Assembly (NCBI GenBank): GCA_963971285.1 | Contig: OZ020248.1 | Location: 11,842,001-11,906,000, forward strand | Reading direction: 5' to 3' | DNA: 64,000 nucleotides | Source: Astropecten irregularis | Taxonomy: Eukaryota > Echinodermata > Asteroidea > Paxillosida > Astropectinidae | Part shown: positions 12,011 to 21,102 of the stretch, in pieces | How the letters are laid out: every line of letters starts with the position of its first letter | How positions within the stretch are numbered: position 1 is the first letter of the stretch | Made by a program: the position numbers and the translations under genes | Notes under the pieces: generated by a model | The model's input: only the letters and a program-made list of their open reading frames with translations | The model's database searches: none | Told to the model about the DNA's origin: nothing

Positions 12011-14426
12011 TCGAGCCACTTTTTCCAACATGAACATGAGAGGAAATTTCGACATATGAGGCGAGTCGGATTTGATTTTTGGGACAGGAAAAAAAAAACA
12101 TGTTCCGGCCGGGTCTTGAACCCGGGACGTTCGGCTCGCAGGTCCGGACCTGTCAGCTCGAGCCACTTTTTCCGACATGAACATGAGAGGAAATTTCGAC
12201 ATATGAGGCGAGTCGGATTTGATTTTTGGGACAGGAAAAAAAAAACCGGTTCCAGCCGGGTCTTGAACCCGGGACGTTCGGCTTATAGGTCCAGACCTGT
12301 CGGCTTGAGCCACTTTTTCCGACATGAACATGAGAGGAAATTTCGACATATGAGGCGAGTCGGATTTGATTTTTGGGACAGGAAAAAAAAACCGGTTCCG
12401 GCCGGGTCTTGAACCCGGTACATTTGGCTCTCAGGTCCGGACCTGTCGGCTCGAGCCACTTTTTCCGACATGAACATGAGAGGAAATTTTGACATATTAG
12501 GCGAGTCGGATTTGATTTTTGGGACAGGAAAAAAAAAACCGGTTCCGGCCGGGTCTTGAACCCGGGATGTTCGGCTCGCAGGTCCAGACCTGTCAGCTCG
12601 AGCCACTTTTTCCGACATGAACATGAGAGGAAATTTCGACATATGAGGCGAGTCGGATTTGATTTTTAGGACAGGAAAAAAAAAACCGGTTCCGGCCGGG
12701 TCTTGAACCCGGGACATTCGGCTCGCAGGTCCGGACCTGTCGGCTCGAGCCACTTTTTCCGACATGAACATGAGAGGAAATTTCGACATATGAGGCGAGT
12801 CCGATTTGATTTTTGGGACAGGAAAAAAAAAACAGGTTCCGGCTGGGTCTTGAACCCAGGACATTCGGCTCGCAGGTCCGGACCTGTCGGCTCGAGCCAC
12901 TTTTTCCGACATGAACATGATTTTTGGGACAGGAAAAAAAAAGCTCGAGCCACTTTTTCCGACATGAAGATGAGAGGAAATTTCGACATATGAGGCGAGT
13001 CGGATTTGATTTTTGGGACAGGAAAAAAAAAACCTGTTCCGGCCGGGTCTTTAACCCAGGACGTTCGGCTCGCAGGTCCGGACCTGTCAGCTCGAGCCAC
13101 TTTTTCCAACATGAACATGAGAGGAAATTTCGACATATGAGGCGAGTCGGATTTGATTTTTGGGACAGGAAAAAAAAAACATGTTCCGGCCGAGTCTTGA
13201 ACCCGGGACGTTCGGCTCGCAGGTCCGGACCTGTCGGCTCGAGCCACTTTTTCCGACATGAACATGAGAGGAAATTTCGACATATGAGGCGAGTCGGATT
13301 TGATTTTTGGGACAGAAAAAAAAAACCCGTTCCGGCCGGGTCTTGAACCCGGGACGTTCGGCTCGCAGGTCCGGACCTGTCAGCTCGAGCCACTTTTTCC
13401 GACATGAACATGAGAGGAAATTTCGACATATGAGGCGAGTTGGATTTGATTTTTGGGACAGAAAAAAAAAACCGGTTCCGGCCGGGTCTTGAACCCGGGA
13501 CATTCGGCTCGCAGGTCCAGACCTGTCGGCTCGAGCCACTTTTTCCGACTTGAACATGAGAGGAAATTTCGACATATGAGGCGAGTCGGATTTGATTTTT
13601 GGGACAGGAAAAAAAAAACCGGTTCCGGCCGGGTCTTGAACCCAGGACATTCGGCTCGCAGGTCCGGACCTGTCGGCTCGAGCCACTTTTTCCGACATGA
13701 ACATGAGAGGAAATTTCGACATATGAGGCGAGTCGGATTTGATTTTTGGGACAGGAAAAAAAAAACCGGTTCCGGCCGGGTCTTGAACCCAGGACATTCA
13801 GCTCGCAGGTCCGGACCTGTCGGCTCGAGCCACTTTTTCCGACATGAACATGAGAGGAAATTTCGACATATGAGGCGAGTCGGATTTGATTTTTGGGACA
13901 GGAAAAAAAAACCTGTTCCGGCCGGGTCTTGAACCCGGGACGTTCGACTCGCAGGTCCAGACCTGTCAGCTCGAGCCACTTTTTCCGACATGAACATGAG
14001 AGGAAATTTCGACATATGAGGCGAGTCGGATTTGATTTTTGGGACAGGAAAAAAAAAACAGGTTCCGGCCGGGTCTTGAACCCGGGACGTTCGGCTCGCA
14101 GGTCCGTACCTGTCAGCTCGAGCCACTTTTTCCGACATGAACATGAGAGGAAATTTCGACATATGAGGCGAGTCGGATTTGATTTTTCGGACAGGAAAAA
14201 AAAAACCGGTTCCGGCCGGGTCTTGAACCCGGGACATTCGGCTCGCAGGTCCGGACCTGTCAGCTCGAGCCACTTTTTCCGACATGAACATGAGAGGAAA
14301 TTTCGACATATGAGGCGAGTCGGATTTGATTTTTGGGACAGGAAAAACAAAAAAACGGTTCCGGCCGGGTCTTGAACCCGGGACGTTCGGCTCGCAGGTC
14401 CGGACCTGTCAGCTCGAGCCACTTTT

Positions 14427-14511
14427 TCCGACATAAACATGAGAGGAAATTTCGAAATATGACCGGGACATTCAGCTCGCAGGACCGGACCTGTCGGCTC
14501 GAGCCACTTTT
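14427..14511. repeat. 85-bp truncated monomer lacking A-run and B box
   Basis: The plus strand reads CGAAATATGACCGGGACATTC at the breakpoint, so about 62 bp are missing, including the A-run and the whole T-arm. The flanking monomers share the unusual GAAATATG variant, which places this deletion in a local subfamily. Confidence 0.8.
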
Positions 14512-15838
14512 TCCGACATGAACATGAGAGGAAATTTCGAAATATGAGGCGAGTCGGATTTGATTTTTGGGACAGGAAAAACAAAAACCGGTTCCGGCCG
14601 GGTCTTGAACCCGGGACGTTCGGCTCGCAGGTCCGGAACTGTCAGCTCGAGCCACTTTTTCCGACATGAATATGAGAGGAAATTTCGACATATGAGGCGA
14701 GTCTGATTTGATTTTTGGGACAGGAAAAAAAAAACCGGTTCCGGCTGGGTCTTGAACCCGGGACGTTCGGCTCGCAGGTCCGGAACTGTCATCTCGAGCC
14801 ACTTTTTCCGACATGAATATGAGAGGAAATTTCGACATATGAGGCGAGTCGGATTTGATTTTTGGGACAGGAAAAACAAAAACCCGGTTCCGGCCAGGTC
14901 TTGAACCCGGGACATTCGGCTCGCAGGTCCGGACCTGTCAGCACGAGCCACTTTTTCCGACATGAACATGAGAGGAAATTTCGACATATGAGGCGAGTCG
15001 AATTTGATTTTTGGGACAGGAAAAAAAAAACCGGTTCCGGCCGGGTCTTGAACCCGGGACATTCGGCTCGCAGGTCCGGAACCTGTCGGCTCGAGCCACT
15101 TTTTCCGACATGAACATGAGAGGAAATTTCGACATATGAGGCGAGTCGGATTTGATTTTTGGGACAGGAAAAAAAAAACCGGTTCCGGCCGGGTCTTGAA
15201 CCCGGGACATTCGGCTCGCAGGTCCGGACCTGTCAGCTCGAGCCACTTTTTCCGACATGAACATGAGAGGAAATTTCGACATATGAGGCGAGTCGGATTT
15301 GATTTTTGGGACAGGAAAAAAAGAAACGGTGCCGGCCGGGTCTTGAACCCGGGACATTCGGCTCGCAGGTCCGGACCTGTCAGCTCGAGCCACTTTTTCC
15401 GACATGAACATGAGAGGAAATTTCGACATATGAGGCGAGTCGGATTTGATTTTTGGGACAGGAAAAAAAAAACCGGTTCCGGCCGGTTCTTGAACCCGGG
15501 ACATTCGGCTCGCAGGTCCGGACCTGCCAGCTCGAGCCACTTTTTCCGACATGAACATGAGAGGAAATTTCGACATATGAGGCGAGTCGGATTTGATTTT
15601 TGGGACAGGAAAAAAAAAACCGGTTCCGGACGGGTCTTGAACCCGGGACGTTCGGCTCGCAGGTCCGGACTTGTCGGCTCGAGCCACTTTTTCCGACATG
15701 AACATGAGAGGAAATTTTGACATATGAGGCGAGTCGGATTTGATTTTTGGGACAGGAAAAAAAAAACCGGTTCCGGCCGGGTCTTGAACCCGGGACGTTT
15801 GGCTCGCAGGTCCAGACCTGTCAGCTCGAGCCACTTTT

Positions 15839-15940
15839 TCCGACATGAACATGAGAGGAAAAAAAAAACCGGTTCCGGCCGGGTCTTGAACCCGGGACGT
15901 TCGACTCGCAGGTCCGGACCTGTCGGCTAGAGCCACTTTT
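15839..15940. repeat. 102-bp truncated monomer, deletion between AGGAAA repeats
   Basis: GAGAGGAAA runs straight into the A-run and CCGGTTCCGG, losing about 45 bp between the AGGAAA of GAGAGGAAATTT and that of GACAGGAAAAAA. This is a deletion at a short direct repeat. The following copy also lacks the CTCGAG site (GGCTAGAGCC). Confidence 0.85.
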
Positions 15941-16249
15941 TCCGACATGAATATGAGAGGAAATTTCGACATATGAGGCGAGTCGGATTTGATTTTTGGG
16001 ACAGGAAAAAAAAAACCGGTTCCGGCCGGGTCTTGAACCCGGGACGTTCGGCTCGCAGGTCCGGACCTGTCGGCTCGAGCCACTTTTTCCGACATGAACA
16101 TGAGAGGAAATTTCGACATATGAGGCGAGTCGGATTTGATTTTTGGGACAGGAAAAAATAAACCGGTTCCGTCCGGGTCTTGAACCCGGGACGTTCGGCT
16201 CGCAGGTCCGGACCTGTCGGCTCGAGCCACTTTTTCCGACAAGGGGGGG

Positions 16250-16275
16250 CCAGGGGGGGCACGTGCCCCCCCTGG
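16250..16275. repeat. 26-bp perfect palindrome
   Basis: A CCAG arm with seven G is followed by the centre CACGTG and the mirror-complement arm of seven C and CTGG. It could extrude as a cruciform or mark a fold-back end of the transposon fragment. Confidence 0.95.
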
Positions 16276-16390
16276 AAAACCTTGTGACCCCCCTCGTGCC
16301 CCCCCATTTGAAATTTGGGTTGATGAAAAAAAATAAAGTATATAAAACGTGTGCCCCCCCAACAATTGCTAGTGCCCCCCTTGTGCCCCC

Positions 16391-16408
16391 CCAGACTCAA
16401 AAGTCTGG
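16391..16408. repeat. Terminal hairpin of the transposon fragment
   Basis: CCAGACT and AGTCTGG form a 7-bp stem around the loop CAAA, 11 bp from the presumed transposon end. Such subterminal hairpins are common in non-autonomous elements. Confidence 0.85.
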
Positions 16409-16419
16409 TGACGCCACTG

Positions 16420-18473
16420 CTTGTACCAAGTGAAATCAACCCGGTTGCCGTCAAAACACTGTAAAATAACTGTTTGACTAACATTTTTGTGCTAGAGTTT
16501 GAAATAACTCCTTCAATACTGAGCCGATCAAGCTGAAAACTGCACAAAATGTAGCCCCACATGTTCCCTACAGAAAATTCGCGTATTCGTCACATTTTCA
16601 AGGCATTTTCATAGCCGAAAGTTCAAGTATATCACGACTTGTACGAAGTGAAATCAACCCGGTTGCCGTCAAAACACTGTAAAATAACTGTTTGACTAAC
16701 ATTTTTGTGCTATAGAGTTGCAAATTACTCCTTCAATACTGAGCCGATCAAGCTGAAAACTGCACAAAATGTAGCCCCAGATGTTCCCTATAGGAAAATA
16801 GCGTATTCGTCACATTTCTATGGCATTTTCACGGCCAAAAGTTCAAGTATAGCACGACTTGTATCAGGTGAAATCAACCCGGTTGCCGTCAAAACACTGA
16901 AAAATAACTGTTTGACTAACATTTTTGTGCTAGAGTTGCAAATAACTCCTTCAATACTGAGCCGATCAAGCTGAAAAATACACAAAATGTAGCCCCAGAT
17001 GTTCCCTACAGGATAGTAGCCTAGTTGTTACATTTCCAAGGCATTTTCATGGCCGAAAGTTCAAGTATAGCACGACTTGTACCAAGTGAAAACAACCAAA
17101 TAGCCGTCAAAACACTGATAAAGAACTGTTTGACAAACATGTTTGTGCTAGAGTTGCAAATAACTCCTTCAATACTGAGCCGATCAAGCTGAAAACTGCA
17201 CAAAATGTAGCCCCAGATGTTCCCTACAGGATAGTAGCCTAGTTGTTACATTTCCAAGGCATTTTCATGGCCGAAAGTTCAAGTAAAGCACGACTTGTTC
17301 CAAGTGAAATCAACCCAGTAGCCGTCAAAACACTGAAAAAGAACTGTTTGACAAACATTTTTGTGCTAGAGTTGGAATTAACTCCTTCAATACTGAGCCG
17401 ATCAAGCTGAAAACAGCACAAAATGTAGCCCCAGATGTTCCCTATAGAAAAAGAGCGTATTCGTCACATTTCCAAGCCATTTTCATAGCCGAAAGTTCAA
17501 GTATAGCACGACTTGTACCAAGTGAAATCAACCCGGATGCCGTCAAAACACTGTATATAAAATAACTGTTTGACTAACATTTTTGTGCTAGAGTTGCAAA
17601 TAACTCCTTCAATACTGAGCCGATAAAGTTGAAAACTGCACAAAATGTAACCCCAGATGTTCCATACAGGATAGTAGCCTAGTTGTTACATTTCCAAGGC
17701 ATTTTCATGGCCAAAAGTTCAAGTATAGCACGACTTGTACCAAGTGAAACCAACACAGTAGCCGTCAAAACACTGATAAAGAATTGTTTGACTAACATTT
17801 TTGTGCTAGAGTTGCAAACAAATCCTTCAATACTGAGCCGATCAAGCTAAAAACTGCACAAAATGTAGCCCCAGATGTTCCCTACAGGATAGTAGCCTAG
17901 TTGTTACATTTCCAAGGCATTTTCATGGCCGAAAGTTCAAGTATAGCACGACTTGTACCAAGTGAAAACAACCAAGTAGCCGTCAAAACACTGATGAAGA
18001 ATTGTTTGACTAACATTTTTGTGCTAGAGTTGCAAATAACTCCTTCAACATTGAGCCGATCAAGTTGAAAACTGCACAAAATGTAGCCCCAGATGTTCCC
18101 TACAGGAAAGAAGCCTAGTTGTTACATTTCCAAGGCATTTATATGGCCAAAAGTTCAAGTAAAGCACGACTTGTTCCAAGTGAAATCAACCCGGTTGCCG
18201 TCAAAACACTGAAAAATAACTGTTTGACTAACATTTTTGTGCTAGAGTTGCAAATAACTCCTTCAATACTGAGCCGATCAAGCTGAAAACTGCACAAAAT
18301 GTAGCCCCAGATGTTCCCTATAGGAATATAGCGTATTCGTCACATTTCTATGGCATTTTCACGGCCAAAAGTTCAAGTATAGCACGACTTGTATCAGGTG
18401 AAATCAACCCGGTTGCCGTCAAAACACTGAAAAATAACTGTTTGACTAACATTTTTGTGCTAGAGTTGCAAAT
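16420..18473. repeat. Proximal edge of array 2, less regular order
   Basis: Monomers next to the transposon fragment carry variants rare deeper in the array, such as AGAGTTTGAAATAACTCC (about 16494), ACAGAAAATTCGCG (about 16570), CTGAAAAATACAC (16971) and TGAGCCGATAAAGTTG (about 17616). A segment around 16700-17230 recurs about 1530 bp (7 monomers) downstream at about 18230-18770. This fits the lower homogenisation expected at array edges. Confidence 0.65.
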
Positions 18474-21102
18474 AACTCCTTCAATACTGAGCCGATCAAG
18501 CTGAAAAATACACAAAATGTAGCCCCAGATGTTCCCTACAGGATAGTAGCCTAGTTGTTACATTTCCAAGGCATTTTCATGGCCGAAAGTTCAAGTATAG
18601 CACGACTTGTACCAAGTGAAAACAACCAAATAGCCGTCAAAACACTGATAAAGAACTGTTTGACAAACATGTTTGTGCTAGAGTTGCAAATAACTCCTTC
18701 AATACTGAGCCGATCAAGCTGAAAACTGCACAAAATGTAGCCCCAGATGTTCCCTACAGGATAGTAGCCTAGTTGTTACATTTCCAAGGCATTTTCATGG
18801 CCGAAAGTTCAAGTATAGCACGACTTGTACCAAGTGAAACCAACCCAGTAGCCGTCAAAACACTGATAAAGAACTGTTTGACTAAAATTTTTGTGCTAGA
18901 GTTGCAAATAACTCCTTCAAAATTGAGTCGATCAAGCTGAAAAACTGCACAAAATGTAGCCCCAGATGTTCCCTACAGGAAAATAGCCTAGTTGTTAAAT
19001 TTCCAAGGCATTTTCATGGCCAAAAGTTCAAGTAAAGCACGACTTGTTCCAAGTGAAATCAACCCAGTAGCCGTCAAAACACTGTAAAATAACTGTTTGA
19101 CTAACATTTTTGTGCTATAGAGTTGCAAATTACTCCTTCAATACTGAGCCGATCAAGCTGAAAACTGCACAAAATGTAGCCCCAGATGTTCCCTACGGGA
19201 AAATAGCGTATTCGTCACATTTCCATGGCATTTTCACGGCCAAAAGTTCAAGTATAGCACGACTTGTATCAGGTGAAACCAACACAGTAGCCGTCAAAAC
19301 ACTGAAAAAGAACTGTTTGACAAATATTTTTGTGCTAGAGTTGGAATTAACTCCTTCAATACTGAGCCGATCAAGCTGAAAACTGCACAAAATGTAGCCC
19401 CAGATGTTCCCTATAGAAAAAGAGCGTATTCGTCACATTTCCAAGCCTTTTTCATAGCCGAAAGTTCAAGTATAGCACGACTTGTACCAAGTGAAATCAA
19501 CCCGGTTGCCGTCAAAACACTGTATATAAAATAACTGTTTGACAAACATTTTTGTGCTAGAGTTGCAAATAACTCCTTCAATACTGAGCCGATCAAGTTG
19601 AAAACTGCACAAAATGTAACCCCAGATGTTCCATACAGGATAGTAGCCTAGTTGTTACATTTCCAAGGCATTTTCATGGCCGAAAGTTCAAGTATAGCAC
19701 GACTTGTACCAAGTGAAACCAACACAGTAGCCGTCAAAACACTGATAAAGAATTGTTTGACTAACATTTTTGTGCTAGAGTTGCAAACAAATCCTTCAAT
19801 ACTGAGCCGATCAAGCTAAAAACTGCACAATATGTAGCCCCAGATGTTCCCTACAGGATAGTAGCCTAGTTGTTACATTTCCAAGGCATTTTCATGGCCG
19901 AAAGTTCAAGTATAGCACGACTTGTACCAAGTGAAAACAACCAAGTAGCCGTCAAAACACTGATAAAGAATTGTTTGACTAACATTTTTGTGCTAGAGTT
20001 GCAAATAACTCCTTCAACATTGAGCCGATCAAGCTGACAAACTGCACAAAATGTAGCCCCAGATGTTCCCTACAGGATAGTAGCCTAGTTGTTACATTTC
20101 CAAGGCATTTTCATGGCCAAAAGTTCAAGTAAAGCACGACTTGTTCCAAGTGAAATCAACAAAGTAGCCGTCAAAACACTGTAAAATAACTGTTTGACTA
20201 ACATTTTTGTGCTATAGAGTTGCAAATTACTCCTTCAATACTGAGCCGATCAAGCTGAAAACTGCACAAAATGTAGCCCCAGATGTTCCCTACAGGAAAA
20301 CAACGTATTCGTCACATTTCCATGGCATTTTCACGGCCACAAATTCAAGTATAGCACGACTTGTTCCATGTGAAATCAACCCGGTTGCCGTCAAAACACT
20401 GCGAAAGAACTGTTTGACTAACATTTTTGTGCTAGAGTTGCAAATAACTCCTTCAATACTGAGCCGATCAAGCTGAAAACTGCACAAAATGTAGCCCCAG
20501 ATGTTCCCTACAGGATAGTAGCATAGTTGTTACATTTCCAAGGCATTTATATGGCCAAAAGTTCAAGTAAAGCACGACTTGTTCCAAGTGAAATCAACCC
20601 AGTAGCCGTCAAAACACTGTAAAATAACTGTTTGACTAACATTTTTGTGCTATAGAGTTGCAAATTACTCCTTCAATACTGAGCCGATCAAGCTGAAAAC
20701 TGCACAAAATGTAGCCCCAGATGTTCCCTATAGGAAAATAGCGTATTCGTCACATTTCTATGGCATTTTCACGGCCAAAAGTTCAAGTATAGCACGACTT
20801 GTATCAGGTGAAATCAACCCGGTTGCCGTCAAAACACTGAAAAATAACTGTTTGACTAACATTTTTGTGCTAGAGTTGAAAATAACTCCTTTAATACTGA
20901 GCCGATCAAGCTAAAAACTGCACAAAATGGAGCCCCACATGTTCCTATACAGGAAAATAGCGTATTCGTCACATTTACAAGGCATTTTCATGGCCGAAAG
21001 TTCAAGTATAGCACGACTTGTATCAGGTGAAAACAACACAGTAGCCGTCAAAACACTGAAAAAGAACTGTTTGACAAACATTTTTGTGCTAGAGTTGGAA
21101 TT
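18474..21102. repeat. Array 2 12-monomer block, copy A (2629 bp)
   Basis: This block is followed directly by a second copy offset by 2629 bp. Matching landmarks are CTGAAAAATACAC (18501 and 21130), the CAAACATGTTTGTG monomer, the AATTGAGTCGATC monomer, the CTACGGGAAAATAG monomer, and the ACAAATTCAAG monomer. Twelve monomers of 219 bp account for the length. Confidence 0.85.

Larger units (their letters stand above)
1..16240. repeat. Satellite array 1: ~147-bp tandem monomer with a tRNA-like core, about 110 copies
   Basis: The block is an uninterrupted head-to-tail array. Taking TCCGACATGAAC as the monomer start, copies begin at 1, 146, 292, 439 and so on, giving a period of 146-147 bp. The full consensus is 147 bp when the A-run is 10 long. 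In plus-strand order a monomer has an AT-rich part (about 60 bp), an A-run of 9-11, a GC-rich part with the tRNA-like core on the minus strand, and an XhoI-type CTCGAG site near the end. Differences between copies are mainly point changes, A-run length, and a few truncated monomers. The array starts before the window and ends abruptly at 16240, where a transposon fragment begins. No gene is present. Because 147 is a multiple of three, frames stay open across monomers on both strands, which explains the long spurious open frames. Confidence 0.97.
16241..16419 (-). mobile_element. DNA-transposon end fragment between the two satellites
   Basis: This 179-bp segment matches neither satellite. Read on the minus strand from 16419 it begins CAGTGGCGTCACCAGACT, which resembles the terminal inverted repeats of several animal cut-and-paste families (hAT-like CAGNGGCG ends). 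I cannot assign a family from this alone. Inside are at least six GTG(A/C)CCCCC(C) tracts, near 16264, 16284, 16296, 16351, 16372 and 16383. An AT-rich core around 16305-16350 includes TATATAAAA. There is no transposase. The expected second terminal repeat is missing at the 16241 side, where array 1 starts, so the element is truncated. The junction with array 2 at 16420 is sharp. Confidence 0.6.

Noticed and set aside
1-16240. CRISPR array or other prokaryotic repeat
   Set aside because: There are no alternating unique spacers; the entire 147-bp unit is repeated. The context is eukaryotic satellite DNA.
16241-16419. Complete MITE
   Set aside because: Only one recognisable terminus is present and no target-site duplication can be defined, so it is called a fragment.
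14938-16562. Minus-strand frames that run across the satellite/transposon border
   Set aside because: They are chimeras of repeat and transposon-end sequence and do not encode a transposase.
17021-17203. Recurrent 60-89-codon frames in array 2
   Set aside because: They recur once per 219-bp monomer on both strands. Differences between copies are often amino-acid changing, and no known family is recognised.
17990-18060. Hammerhead ribozyme, because some monomers contain CTGATGA
   Set aside because: The CGAAA core segment and the required stems do not follow CTGATGA. In array 1, CGAAA occurs without CTGATGA upstream.
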